From assembly GCA_023665245.1 (NCBI GenBank), contig JAMPEH010000061.1:1-10602 (forward strand): DNA of 10,602 nucleotides. The letters run 5' to 3'. Below are positions 1 through 7,578 of this stretch, in pieces. Below the pieces are notes generated by a model. That model was not told where the DNA came from. It did not search any database and saw only the letters and a list, made by a program, of their open reading frames with translations. The translations under genes and the position numbers were made by a program. The stretch comes from Muribaculaceae bacterium (GTDB taxonomy: Bacteria; Pseudomonadota; Alphaproteobacteria; Rs-D84). Each line of letters begins with the position of its first letter. The stretch's first letter is position 1.

Positions 1-2848
1 GAATAAGTCTTTGGATGGTTGATGTTGTCAGACCCTCCAAGTTGCCGAAAAGCATTTGCCAATCGCTTGACTTAGTAACTATTTCATTTGAGAGTTCTGC
101 CAATTCATTTGCTTCGGCATCAGCAATTCGGGCAAGCATTTCTTTGTCGTTGTGTTCAAGGGCAATACGGCGTTGTTCGGCATATTTATCGGCGATTTTC
201 GCCCGCTTTTGCTCATATCCTTGGTATTGCTCAATTAGTGCGTCATAATCGGTGTCGCCCGTGCCTTTGGTGTCGTTCTGATATTTGCGGCGGCGGTTGG
301 CAATGGCTGCATCAATGCTTGCCCGGTCTGCATCCGTTGTGGCGGCTGCACGGGCGCGGTTAAGCATTTCAATGTCGCGGTTGAACTCCCTTTCAAGTTC
401 AAGGCGTTTATCGGTATAAGACGCATATTCTTTTAGCAATTCTTCGGTTTGTTCCCTTGCTTGCTTTCGTGCGTCCTTTTCGGCATCATCCAAGATGGTC
501 TTTTTGCCGTTGTCAAGTTCCGTGCCGTCATTGGCAAGTTCTTGGCGGCGGCGTTCAATGATATTGAGCATATCAATGACCGACTTGGCATTGGTCAGTT
601 GTTCGGACAATTCTTGATTGAATTGTTCAAGGACGGTTTGTTTCGTTTCTTCGGCGATGGCATCATTCAGTTGGCGCAATTGCTTGTTTTGCGCCTTTGT
701 GCGGTTTGCAACGTCAATTTCCAAGATTTGGTCACGCTGCCTTTTTAGGTAATCAATATATGTCGCCCCCTCTTGAAGCAACGTGGCAAATTCCTGATTC
801 GCGGATTGCACAAGGATTTCATCGCCGGAATTAAGCCATTTCATAAACCGTTGATATTCGGTTTTGCGCTTTTGCAACTTCTCCAAGAATGGGTCTTTGG
901 TCGTTGATGAACCGCCGCCACCGCCCCCGGTTCGGTGGGTGGTCGTTGTTCCCGTGATGGCATCGGCTTTTTTTTGCAAGGCTTCAATTTCGCCCATAAC
1001 CTTTTTGTAGGTTTCGGCATCAAGGGATTTTAACAATTCTTGCCGCTTGTTGGCGATTTGTTGGTTAAGGTCACCAAGTGACCCGGCAACAACTTCATTC
1101 GTTTCAATAAGGGCATTTGACAAGATTTTATTGCCGTTGGCTTCGGCTTGACGCGCCCTTTCAAAGTATTCACGCATTTCAGCTTCCAACCCCAACGCGG
1201 CATTTGTCAATTCGGTTCGCTTTTCACGCAACATTTTTTCTCCCGCGCCACCATAGGAAAATATCTTTTCAATCCAATTCAATGATACATTTTCGGCATC
1301 TTCACGATTTTGCAAGGCTTGTTTTAATTTCGCCATGCCCAATTCAATGTATGCAAGTGCCTTTGCCTTTTCAATTTGTGCGTCAATGAATGCTTGCTTG
1401 TTGTTGACAAGGACATTTTCGGCGGCGGTCACACCGTCAATGGAAATACCCAATTCATCAAAGGATGCCTTGTTTTTGCGCACAAAGGCTTCCTTTGCTT
1501 CAAGGTTATCGCCCAAAGCTGTCCACGCTACTGACAATTCTTCAATCTTGCCGATTGGCTTGTAACAACCATCAACAAGTGCTTTTGAAAATTCTTCTTG
1601 CGCTTTCTTGGCTTCTGATGCCTTGCTTGCAAAGTGTGAATAAAGACCGATAAGTGCGGAAATTCCGGCAAGAATCCAACCGAACACCGGGATTGACTTA
1701 ATCGCCGCCCCGACCATTCGGAATGCTCCGGCAAGACCGATGTTTGCCACCGTTCCGGCTTTTGCGGCGACCGCTTGCGCCCCGATTGCGGTGGTGTTCG
1801 CCCCTTGAACCGCCGTGTTTGCGGTTGTGGCGGTTGTGGCTTTACCTCTTGCGGCGGCATTTGCCTGATTCGCGGCGGTGCTGACTTCTTCGGCGGTGGT
1901 GTTTGTGGCGATGACTGCCGTGTTTTCCCCTTGCGCAAGGGTGTTGGCTTCAACGGCGGTCGTTTCTTCGGCTTGCGCATTGCGTCCGACCTCTAAAAGA
2001 CCGTTCCACCATTCTTTCAGCTTGCCGACCGTGCCAAGCATAAACGCGGAATCCTTATTGAGTGCTTGCGACACTTGCATCAAACCATTTGTTATCGCCA
2101 TAATTGATTGGGTCTTTAACATGATTTGTTGCAAATCTTCGTTTTGCTCCCCGAATAAGCCGACCATTCCGGCAACGGCTGAAAATCCACCCGTCAACCC
2201 GGTAAGACCTGACAAAACACCCGCGAATCCGGCATCATCGTTTGCAAGGATGTTGGCTTGTGCTTGTGCATCGCCCCACGCATCGGTCAGGCGGGCGGCT
2301 TCGGCGGCAACTTCACGATAACGGGCGGTGTTGCGTTGTCCGGCGGCTTCAAGTTCAACCATTTCCATCTTCAATTCACGCAATCTTTGTCGCAAAGATG
2401 TTTGGCTTTTTTCGTTTTCTTGGGTGGCTTTCGCTTCGGCAATCATCGCATCGCGGGCATCATCAAGTTGGCTTGACTGATTCCGCAATTCGGTTAAAAG
2501 CTGCTTGCGCACGGTGATTTCGCCTTGAATCGCCTTTTGCTTGTCTTTTAGTGCTTTATATTCGGCTGAAAATCCGTTCTTTTCCCATTCTTGGGATGCA
2601 AGTTGCTTTAAGGATTCAAATTCATCTTCAAGTTTCCAAATGGCGGTTTCTTGCTTTTCGCATTCTTCGCCGATTTTGCCAAGCATCGTGCCGATTTCGG
2701 CAACCGTTTTGTCAACGGAATCACCGACACCAACAACGCCATCCGACAAGCCTTGAACCCGCCGCATCGTTTCTTGTATCGCCGCATCTAATTGGCTGTT
2801 GTCCAATTGTGAGGTAAAGGACAAACCGCCGCCGTCAATTTCTGCCAT
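1..2848 (-). CDS. Phage tail tape measure protein (N-terminal 949 residues; C-terminus beyond window)
   Basis: An uninterrupted reading frame runs from the ATG at 2848 to the window edge. It encodes a very long, mostly helical protein of the kind that sets tail length and is threaded inside the tail tube. Residues 1-200 are rich in charged helical, coiled-coil-like sequence. About 200-235 is glycine-rich and hydrophobic. About 286-360 is an Ala/Thr/Asn-rich low-complexity stretch. About 371-401 is a hydrophobic segment (KSIPVFGWILAGISALIGL) that could cross a membrane during DNA entry. G641-G646 is an all-glycine linker, followed by more Glu/Lys/Gln-rich helix. The part around ALGDNLEAKEAFVRKNKASF resembles tape measures of Bacteroides prophages. 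The gene starts 7 nt after the frameshifted tail-chaperone stop, the classical position for a tape measure. The true length is unknown because the end lies outside. Other-frame ORFs inside it are shadows caused by biased codon use. Confidence 0.9.
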   Translation of the reverse strand, partial: MAEIDGGGLSFTSQLDNSQLDAAIQETMRRVQGLSDGVVGVGDSVDKTVAEIGTMLGKIGEECEKQETAIWKLEDEFESLKQLASQEWEKNGFSAEYKALKDKQKAIQGEITVRKQLLTELRNQSSQLDDARDAMIAEAKATQENEKSQTSLRQRLRELKMEMVELEAAGQRNTARYREVAAEAARLTDAWGDAQAQANILANDDAGFAGVLSGLTGLTGGFSAVAGMVGLFGEQNEDLQQIMLKTQSIMAITNGLMQVSQALNKDSAFMLGTVGKLKEWWNGLLEVGRNAQAEETTAVEANTLAQGENTAVIATNTTAEEVSTAANQANAAARGKATTATTANTAVQGANTTAIGAQAVAAKAGTVANIGLAGAFRMVGAAIKSIPVFGWILAGISALIGLYSHFASKASEAKKAQEEFSKALVDGCYKPIGKIEELSVAWTALGDNLEAKEAFVRKNKASFDELGISIDGVTAAENVLVNNKQAFIDAQIEKAKALAYIELGMAKLKQALQNREDAENVSLNWIEKIFSYGGAGEKMLREKRTELTNAALGLEAEMREYFERARQAEANGNKILSNALIETNEVVAGSLGDLNQQIANKRQELLKSLDAETYKKVMGEIEALQKKADAITGTTTTHRTGGGGGGSSTTKDPFLEKLQKRKTEYQRFMKWLNSGDEILVQSANQEFATLLQEGATYIDYLKRQRDQILEIDVANRTKAQNKQLRQLNDAIAEETKQTVLEQFNQELSEQLTNAKSVIDMLNIIERRRQELANDGTELDNGKKTILDDAEKDARKQAREQTEELLKEYASYTDKRLELEREFNRDIEMLNRARAAATTDADRASIDAAIANRRRKYQNDTKGTGDTDYDALIEQYQGYEQKRAKIADKYAEQRRIALEHNDKEMLARIADAEANELAELSNEIVTKSSDWQMLFGNLEGLTTSTIQRLI

Positions 2849-2855
2849 GTTCTTT

Positions 2856-3152
2856 CTACATCATTGAATTAACAAAATTCAAAACTTGTTCTTGGTTGCT
2901 CTCGGTAAGGGCGATTTCCTGAACGTCACCATTTGCGTCCGTGTCATAACTCGGTGCGTCAATCATCATTCTTTCCACAAGCGACCATGCAATGCCGTTA
3001 ATCAAGTAGTCATAAGTCCAACCGAAATGCGCACACAACGCGCCCCGGCGACCGTGTGGACTGTTTAACCCGCGTTGCTTCCCTCTATCCGAATCGGCAT
3101 TGTGGTTCGGTCGGTTGACATCAATCGAATAGAGTTCATAAAATCCCCCAAA
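2856..3152 (-). CDS. Tail assembly chaperone, -1 frameshift (T) domain
   Basis: This frame lies -1 relative to the 190-residue chaperone gene upstream and is open from just after a TAA at 3153-3155 down to the TAG at 2856-2858. It has no usable ATG at its beginning. The only early start candidate is a TTG at 3038, and the first ATG is deep inside the conserved part. If the ribosome slips at 3146-3152, the product is 164 residues of the upstream protein plus 96 residues of this frame, 260 in all. The core GWTYDYLINGIAWSLVERMM, followed by IDAPSY, resembles the T domain of tail chaperones in Bacteroides phages. By analogy with lambda gpG-gpGT, the extended form would bind the tape measure protein and recruit tail tube subunits. 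The frameshift itself is inferred; independent expression from TTG 3038 is the less likely alternative. Confidence 0.75.
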   Translation of the reverse strand, partial: FGGFYELYSIDVNRPNHNADSDRGKQRGLNSPHGRRGALCAHFGWTYDYLINGIAWSLVERMMIDAPSYDTDANGDVQEIALTESNQEQVLNFVNSMM

Positions 3153-3637
3153 TTAGCCATTGAATTGACCAACACGGCGAATTGGTGCAAACGTGACGGT
3201 TTGATTGTCCGCGCAAACAAATCGGTCAGGGCATTAAGTTTTTCGGTGTCCTCAACATAATGCGGAACACCACCTTTGATAGTGCATTTCAAACGGTCAA
3301 CCCCAAGAACGGCGATGGCGACAATTCGGGCGCATCTGATTGAATGTTTGTGCGCGAATGTCCGCGCCTTGACCATCGCATCATTGCTTTTCAAGGCTTC
3401 TTCATCAATGGCAAATTCAATCCATTCCGATGAAAGGCGGTCAAGGGTTGAAAGGGTCGGTTCTTCAATCGTGAACGTGCGTGTAACTTCCACAAGCTGC
3501 TTGCGGCGTATAAGACCGAAAAACCGCTTTGCGGTTGTAACCTCAACGTCCTTGACCTCAAAAGACACACCCTTGCGGATAAGGGCGTTCAATTCTTCTT
3601 TTTCTTGTTCAAGGGGTGTTTTCTTTGTTTCTTCCAT
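3065..3637 (-). CDS. Tail assembly chaperone (G protein, unshifted form)
   Basis: The 190-residue product starts at the ATG at 3637 and ends at the TAA at 3065. It lies between the tail tube gene and the tape measure gene, where long-tailed phages keep their tail assembly chaperone. It begins with a charged helical stretch (residues 1-30), followed by a beta-like region containing FEVKDVEVTTAKRFFGLIRR and a mostly helical remainder. No enzyme motif is present. Residues 161-164 (ANLG) are encoded over the slippery site. Most ribosomes should continue to G190, giving the short form in excess, which is expected to keep the tape measure soluble during tail assembly. The assignment rests mainly on gene order, size and the overlapping -1 frame, not on a strong sequence motif in this part. 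Confidence 0.75.
   Translation of the reverse strand: MEETKKTPLEQEKEELNALIRKGVSFEVKDVEVTTAKRFFGLIRRKQLVEVTRTFTIEEPTLSTLDRLSSEWIEFAIDEEALKSNDAMVKARTFAHKHSIRCARIVAIAVLGVDRLKCTIKGGVPHYVEDTEKLNALTDLFARTIKPSRLHQFAVLVNSMANLGDFMNSIRLMSTDRTTMPIRIEGSNAG
3146..3152 (-). promoter_or_regulatory. Putative -1 ribosomal frameshift site (T TTG GGG)
   Basis: On the minus strand the chaperone is read AAT TTG GGG GAT. The heptamer TTTGGGG fits the X XXY YYZ rule for -1 slippage, so both tRNAs can re-pair on TTT and GGG. The -1 frame stop TAA (3153-3155) lies immediately before it, so this is the earliest possible point to enter the open downstream frame. Starting 11 nt after the heptamer, CTCTATTCGA (3134-3125) can pair with TCGGATAGAG (3092-3083), ten pairs with one G-U and a 32-nt loop. 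This is a possible stimulatory stem. The spacer is slightly longer than usual. Confidence 0.65.
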
Positions 3638-3656
3638 GCTTTATGTGCTGATTGGT

Positions 3657-3700
3657 AAAACGCCCCCAAAGTGTGCGTTTCCGACACTCTCCGGGGGCGT
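3657..3700 (-). terminator. GC-rich hairpin with short U-tract after the tail tube gene
   Basis: On the minus strand ACGCCCCC (3700-3693) pairs with GGGGGCGT (3667-3660). An inner AGTGT/ACACT pair (3688-3684 with 3674-3670) extends the structure, and TTTT follows at 3660-3657. It lies in the 91-nt gap between the tail tube stop and the tail chaperone start. This resembles an intrinsic terminator with a weak U-tract, so partial termination or protection of the tail tube mRNA 3' end is likely, not a full stop. Confidence 0.6.
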
Positions 3701-3728
3701 GTGAATGATTGGTTGCCGTGCGCCCCGC

Positions 3729-4238
3729 TTACGCTTTGGGTGTGCCACGCAATGCCTTGCCGGATGATACCGCCATCGGGGTGACGGTGAAATCAACAAG
3801 GAAAATACCGCTTGCGGTAAGGTCGGCGTTGATAACGGCTTCAATGTCACCGTTGGGAATGTCAAAGTCAAAGCCTTGTTCGGTTATGACCCTGATTGCA
3901 CGATTGGCAACAACTTCGCTGCCATCGTAACCCCAAGCGGGTTTGCCGTCTGTGCCGACATCTTCACCGCCGACATAATCAATCAGTGCTTGAACGGACG
4001 GGTCCATGATTGAGAATGTCAAGGTCGGAATCTTGCGTGACTTGCGGCGCACTTCGGGGGCGGCTTTGCCCTCTTCATAATGTTCCGTCACATCGGACGA
4101 ATCTTGGGCAATCTTGGCGGTGTCTTTGTAAGTCTTGCCAATCTTTGTAAGGGCGGTGGGCATAGTGCCGTTGGGGGCGGCTTCGCCAACCTGAATTTCA
4201 CAAAGCCCCAAAGTGATGACTGTGGATTTCTTGTCCAT
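3729..4238 (-). CDS. Major tail tube protein
   Basis: The 169-residue protein starts at the ATG at 4238. Its size and beta-rich, Gly/Thr/Val-rich composition fit the tail tube subunit of long-tailed phages, which stacks in rings to form the DNA channel. The N-terminal part contains ITLGLCEIQVGEAAPNGTMP and KIGKTYKDTAKI. A middle basic segment (EVRRKSRKIPTLTFSI) could be the loop that orders on polymerisation. The C-terminal half carries the charged beta stretch FDFDIPNGDIEAVINADLTA and ends in SSGKALRGTPKA. It follows the tail terminator-like gene and precedes the tail chaperone and tape measure genes, which strongly supports the role. A stable hairpin follows the gene, fitting high expression. 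Confidence 0.75.
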   Translation of the reverse strand: MDKKSTVITLGLCEIQVGEAAPNGTMPTALTKIGKTYKDTAKIAQDSSDVTEHYEEGKAAPEVRRKSRKIPTLTFSIMDPSVQALIDYVGGEDVGTDGKPAWGYDGSEVVANRAIRVITEQGFDFDIPNGDIEAVINADLTASGIFLVDFTVTPMAVSSGKALRGTPKA

Positions 4239-4255
4239 GATTTATAAAATGGGAA

Positions 4256-4672
4256 TTAAGTTGTCTGAATATTCCAATCAATCCGAATGTTCACAAAGTG
4301 TTGTTTGGTGTTCGGCTCATACATAATTGTTGCCCCTTTCGGGATTATCTTCATGCCGGGCAAAACGGCATTGCGAACAAGATTCAAGACTTCTTGGGTT
4401 AAAAGGTCAAGGCGTTGGCGGTTTGCCGACATCTGCATTTTCCCTTTGACACGCTTTGAAGTGTCGGTCACATAAATGTTGATGTTGGACGTGCCTAATT
4501 GGGGCAATGCGTCCGCTTCAAGGTCAATTGTGTTAACGACAATATCTTCATCGGTGGAATCTTCGGGGCGTTCATCGCCGACAAAGACCCCGCCTTTGAT
4601 TGACGTTTTACCGACAAGCAACCCAAACAAGATGCCATCGGTGTCAAATGGGGTTTTCAAGTTGTCTTTCAT
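4256..4672 (-). CDS. Tail terminator/completion-like protein
   Basis: The 138-residue product starts at the ATG at 4672, which overlaps the preceding stop as ATGA, so the two genes are probably translationally coupled. Visible features are an acidic stretch near residues 34-56 (ERPEDSTDEDIVVNTIDLEAD), then beta-strand and helix segments (TSNINIYVTDTSKRVKGKMQ, LDLLTQEVLNLVRN), and a C-terminal strand (KQHFVNIRIDWNIQTT). Proteins in this place, between the HK97 gp10-like gene and the tail tube gene, usually cap the finished tail and join it to the head. No individual diagnostic motif was recognised, so the call depends mainly on gene order and length. Confidence 0.5.
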   Translation of the reverse strand: MKDNLKTPFDTDGILFGLLVGKTSIKGGVFVGDERPEDSTDEDIVVNTIDLEADALPQLGTSNINIYVTDTSKRVKGKMQMSANRQRLDLLTQEVLNLVRNAVLPGMKIIPKGATIMYEPNTKQHFVNIRIDWNIQTT

Positions 4673-5136
4673 TCCGCTGCGGCTTTGATGTTTGAAACAA
4701 GTTTTTCTAACATTCGGGGCAACTCCCTTTCTGCAAGATGTTCGGCTGATGTCAGCACGTTATAGCCTTTGGCTTCAACGTACATCGCATAATTCATTCC
4801 GGCAACGACCACAAGGGCAACGCCCTTTGTTTCCTTTCCCACCTTATCGGCAAGACTTTCGCCCGCCTTGATGCCCTCTTGCGCCGCGTTGGATTCCGCG
4901 CCGCTTGCGGCATCAAATTGTGTGTGGAGTGCTACGCCATCAACGAAAATCATATATCCCGTTGATGAAAGTAACGCCCCGGTCTGCATCATATAACCTT
5001 TGTTGTTACGCGCTTCAATAAGGCACATTTCGCCCAATTTCTGCAAACGTGCGATTTGCTTCTTCTTGACTTCTTCCAAGAATGCGTCAAACCGCCGCTT
5101 GACATCATTGGGGGTGAAATCGGGTCTTATAGCCAT
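4669..5136 (-). CDS. HK97 gp10-like head-tail joining protein
   Basis: The ATG at 5136 gives 155 residues (MAIRPDFTPNDVKRRFDAFL). A TTG nine bases upstream would add only three residues and is not preferred. A basic helix (about residues 15-45) leads into a beta-rich domain with the family-like core VVVAGMNYAMYVEAKGYNVL and a C-terminal helix (AERELPRMLEKLVSNIKAAA). The pattern of a Tyr/Val strand, then 'YVE', then 'YNVL' is typical of HK97 gp10-like neck proteins of Bacteroides phages. It overlaps the upstream gene by 10 nt and the downstream one by 4 nt. It probably acts at the head-tail junction during assembly. Confidence 0.7.
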   Translation of the reverse strand: MAIRPDFTPNDVKRRFDAFLEEVKKKQIARLQKLGEMCLIEARNNKGYMMQTGALLSSTGYMIFVDGVALHTQFDAASGAESNAAQEGIKAGESLADKVGKETKGVALVVVAGMNYAMYVEAKGYNVLTSAEHLAERELPRMLEKLVSNIKAAAE

Positions 5137-5462
5137 AACCGACAATGAAGTTGCGATGGGTCAAAATTCAGGCATTCACCAATTATCCGTATGTCGGAAC
5201 AATCCTGGTCATTTGCGACAATCACTTTTGTGCCTTTCGGAACAAGCGGACACGACTTGGGGCATTGAATCAATGATGTTGCCTTGTGGTATTCTCCCCC
5301 GGCAACCTGATATTCCGCGCCGCGTCCGTCTGATTCTTCACGGCACATTGAAATGAATGTGCGTGACGGCTCGGTTTCCGTCCACGCGCCCTTTGCGTCC
5401 TGAACGGATTCCGGGGCGGTTTCAATGAATAGGAAATGGGGATATTGTTTGACCATTGCCAT
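5127..5462 (-). CDS. Head-closure-like protein
   Basis: The ATG at 5462, two bases after the previous gene's TGA, gives 111 residues starting MAMVKQYPHF. A TTG at 5471 and an internal ATG at 5456 are the alternatives. The protein is small, beta-rich and has five cysteines, including a CPKSCPL pair around residue 71. That pair could be structural or metal-binding; whether it is conserved is unknown. Its position between an adaptor-like gene and an HK97 gp10-like gene matches the head-closure (stopper) protein that seals the portal after DNA packaging. No diagnostic motif was recognised, so the role is inferred from gene order and size. Confidence 0.5.
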   Translation of the reverse strand: MAMVKQYPHFLFIETAPESVQDAKGAWTETEPSRTFISMCREESDGRGAEYQVAGGEYHKATSLIQCPKSCPLVPKGTKVIVANDQDCSDIRIIGECLNFDPSQLHCRLWL

Positions 5463-5464
5463 AA

Positions 5465-5788
5465 TCACCAAAAGTTTGAACGGTTACGAATTTTCGGTTT
5501 TGCTTCCAACACGTTGTCTTTGCCAAGTTCACGACAAAGGGCGTTGTAATACAACTTGACGGCTTCAATGTTCCAAGAAATGGAATAACCGCCCTCGGAC
5601 ACATTTTGCGCTGCCGCCGCAATCACAACCGAAAATCGGTTATAAACGGCAAGGTCGCAACTTGTAACGTCCACGGGGGCATCTTCATCAAGTCCGGCTT
5701 TAAGCAATATCACGTCAATGTCGTTGTCCGACACATTAAGACCGCCTAATGTCTTGGTCAAATATTCTTTGTTGGTGGTTGTTGCCAT
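5465..5788 (-). CDS. Head-tail adaptor protein (gp6-like)
   Basis: The 107-residue product starts at the ATG at 5788. It is predicted to be mainly helical: MATTTNKEYLTKTLGGLNVS, a short helix VILLKAGLD, then CDLAVYNRFSVVIAAAAQNV and a long helix IEAVKLYYNALCRELGKDNV. Small helical proteins directly after the major capsid gene usually form the adaptor ring under the portal (HK97 gp6/SPP1 gp15 type). The 'W-x-I-E-A-V-K-L-Y-Y-N' segment fits adaptor-like proteins of Bacteroides phages. The gene is separated from the capsid gene by a 63-nt gap carrying a hairpin and ends 2 nt before the next start. Confidence 0.6.
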   Translation of the reverse strand: MATTTNKEYLTKTLGGLNVSDNDIDVILLKAGLDEDAPVDVTSCDLAVYNRFSVVIAAAAQNVSEGGYSISWNIEAVKLYYNALCRELGKDNVLEAKPKIRNRSNFW

Positions 5789-5802
5789 GCTTCAAATCTT
5801 GC

Positions 5803-5846
5803 AAAGACCGCCGGGGTTCGCCTTTTCAGGTGTCGCCCCGGTGGTC
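5803..5846 (-). terminator. GC-rich hairpin after the major capsid gene
   Basis: On the minus strand GACCACCGGGG (5846-5836) pairs with CCCCGGCGGTC (5816-5806), with one A-C mismatch. The enclosed part can form CCT-GAAA-AGG with a GNRA loop. Only TTT follows the stem (5805-5803). The structure fills the gap after the major capsid stop. It may act as a leaky terminator or as a 3' end that protects the abundant capsid mRNA. Confidence 0.5.
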
Positions 5847-5851
5847 GGTCG

Positions 5852-6964
5852 TTAGTTCTTATTCCATGTGGTTGCGTTGATTTGCATAAGGACGGAACGA
5901 CCCGCAAGTTTCCACGCCGGGAAAAGGTTTGCGATTCCCTCGGTGACTTCACGCACGGGGGTTTCATCCTCTGAAAATTTCTGCACAAGGGTATGACCGT
6001 GCATAACCTTTTCGGCAACGCTGCCGGGACGCTTCTTTGCTTCAATGGGCGTTTTCCAAAAGGTGTTTCCAAGAACCTTGCTTTCGGAAAACAAAATCAC
6101 ATCATCTTCAAAGGGGTTGCCCGTTATGCGTGTGCCGTCTGCAAGTTCAATTGTGATGTCTTGGTCAATCACGATGATTTGCAGACCACGGAAAGTTTCG
6201 GTGCGCTTTGCAAGATAGGCGTTAACCGACTGCAAATTGGGCGCATCTTGGGTTTCGGTCAGGTTCTGAACAAGGGTTGCGCAACGCTTGTAAACCTCAT
6301 CTTGCGCGGCAAGTTTTTCAAAGGTTTCCACGTTCATAAACGCAAACTTGTATTTCACACCGAAAAGACGGCGACCGATTTTCAGGGCGTTGGGGATGTC
6401 CTTTGTGAAAGGCTTGCCCGCCGTTCCCGAAACATAAGACGTGGCAACGCCAATCTTTTGTTCTGCGGGAATCTGATAGTCAACATCATATTCGGTTACA
6501 ACGGTGGCATTGTTGGAATTGCTGATTTTCAGCTTGCCACCGCACGAAATTGATTTGAGCGCAATCCATTCGGCACGGGCGGCAACGCCATCCCAACAAA
6601 ACTTGGTGTCCTCTGCCCAAAATTCAACAAGGTTGCGCAAATCGGCATCGTTAGATGCCATTGCCACCATGATGTCGTATTCGGTAAGTTCATCTTCAAG
6701 TTTTTCACGCGAAATGGTGATTTTGGGAATGTCGCCTTGCAGCCTTGAAATGGCATCGCGGGTTTTCTTGGGGATTGATGCACCCCTTGCCGTCAGGTCG
6801 GCGGCAATCTTTAATCCCGCTTGCGCTTCAAGCACTTTCCACGTCAAAGTGTTTGTTTCTTTGAGCGGAAACAATGTGGGGTAATAATACTCTTTAAGGT
6901 CATAGGAGTGAATAACCGCTTCCATGTCCTTTTCGGTAAGCCCCTGCATCAGTGTTTTCTGCAT
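5852..6964 (-). CDS. Major capsid protein (lambda gpE-type family)
   Basis: This 370-residue protein forms the phage head shell. The N-terminal region has the hallmarks of the phage major capsid protein E family: YYYPTLFPLKETNTLTWKVL (residues 27-46), then ADLTARGASIPKKTRD and GDIPKITISREKLEDELTEY, followed by a central domain with VEFWAEDTKFCWDGVAARAE. The C-terminal third contains FRGLQIIVIDQDITIELADG, the ITGNPFEDDVILF segment and FWKTPIEAKKR. The length is usual for the family. No cleaved prohead delta domain is obvious, in keeping with a separate scaffold gene upstream. The start at 6964 is preferred over the ATG at 6949, which would remove five residues. It lies 19 nt after the head fibre gene and is followed by a hairpin. 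Confidence 0.9.
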   Translation of the reverse strand: MQKTLMQGLTEKDMEAVIHSYDLKEYYYPTLFPLKETNTLTWKVLEAQAGLKIAADLTARGASIPKKTRDAISRLQGDIPKITISREKLEDELTEYDIMVAMASNDADLRNLVEFWAEDTKFCWDGVAARAEWIALKSISCGGKLKISNSNNATVVTEYDVDYQIPAEQKIGVATSYVSGTAGKPFTKDIPNALKIGRRLFGVKYKFAFMNVETFEKLAAQDEVYKRCATLVQNLTETQDAPNLQSVNAYLAKRTETFRGLQIIVIDQDITIELADGTRITGNPFEDDVILFSESKVLGNTFWKTPIEAKKRPGSVAEKVMHGHTLVQKFSEDETPVREVTEGIANLFPAWKLAGRSVLMQINATTWNKN

Positions 6965-6983
6965 ATTCTTGGTGCGTTAACGG

Positions 6984-7553
6984 TTAAACATAATTGATGC
7001 CTTTAAGGGTTGTAAGCATCGCCGGGGTAACGGCGGGGGCGTTGGTGTCACGCACAACCGCGATAACCCATGCGTCAACCCAAAGGTTGTCACCATCGGG
7101 TTCAACGTCATAGTTTGAACCCGCGATAACGGTTGGAACGACTTTCGGGGTGGTGTTCGCTCCGGCTGATTCAAAGGCAACGTCACCCACCTTGACCGCT
7201 TTTCCAAGCGTTGCCGAAAGTGTGATGATGTCCTTTGCGGGGTCGGACTTGTCAATGCTTGCGATAACCTGACCGTTTGCGCCCCCGGCTGAAAAGCGGT
7301 CGCCAACTTTGAAATGGCTTCCTTTCCCAACCTCATAGGCGGTGGCGGCGGCATCGGCTGCGGTGACAATCTGCGCGGTTTTTGCCACGCAATAAAGACC
7401 GTCATTCCCCTTGCCAAGCGGCGTACCCTCAAAAAGTGCCTTACCGCCAAGTGTGGATGTTTCAACGGTCACACCGCCGGGAATGTCGGCGACACGGTGA
7501 AGAATACATTTCACAACGCGGTTGTCCTTTTTGCGTTTGACTTGCATTGTCAT
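6984..7553 (-). CDS. Head fibre/decoration protein
   Basis: The 189-residue protein starts at the ATG at 7553; a second ATG at 7547 is possible. The order of segments (VVKCILHRVADIPGGVTVET, GGKALFEGTPLGKGNDGLYC, YEVGKGSHFKVGDRF, LSATLGKAVKVGDVAFES, NLWVDAWVIAVVRDTNAPAV) resembles the phage head-fibre family seen next to Bacteroides capsid genes. Such proteins decorate or stabilise the outside of the capsid. It is beta-rich, with many Gly and Val residues and no enzyme motif. The gene sits between the scaffold and the major capsid gene, where decoration proteins commonly occur. Whether it forms fibres or a flat decoration layer cannot be told from sequence. Confidence 0.7.
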   Translation of the reverse strand: MTMQVKRKKDNRVVKCILHRVADIPGGVTVETSTLGGKALFEGTPLGKGNDGLYCVAKTAQIVTAADAAATAYEVGKGSHFKVGDRFSAGGANGQVIASIDKSDPAKDIITLSATLGKAVKVGDVAFESAGANTTPKVVPTVIAGSNYDVEPDGDNLWVDAWVIAVVRDTNAPAVTPAMLTTLKGINYV

Positions 7554-7578
7554 TTCTTAAAAGGGTTTTGGGTTAAAC

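Noticed and set aside
1528..1980. Minus-strand 150-codon ORF rich in Pro/Lys/Arg
   Set aside because: It lies in another frame within the tape measure gene; its composition is that of a frame-shifted Ala/Thr-rich repeat region.
1878..2321. Plus-strand 147-codon ORF
   Set aside because: Antisense to the tape measure gene, with Ser/Ala/Cys-rich composition and no recognisable domain; a shadow of biased codon use.
2856..3038. Independent 60-residue gene starting at TTG 3038
   Set aside because: The same frame is open 114 bases further upstream to just after the slippery site, and no ATG is present there; frameshift expression explains it better.
5993..6553. Plus-strand 186-codon ORF
   Set aside because: Antisense to the well-supported major capsid gene.
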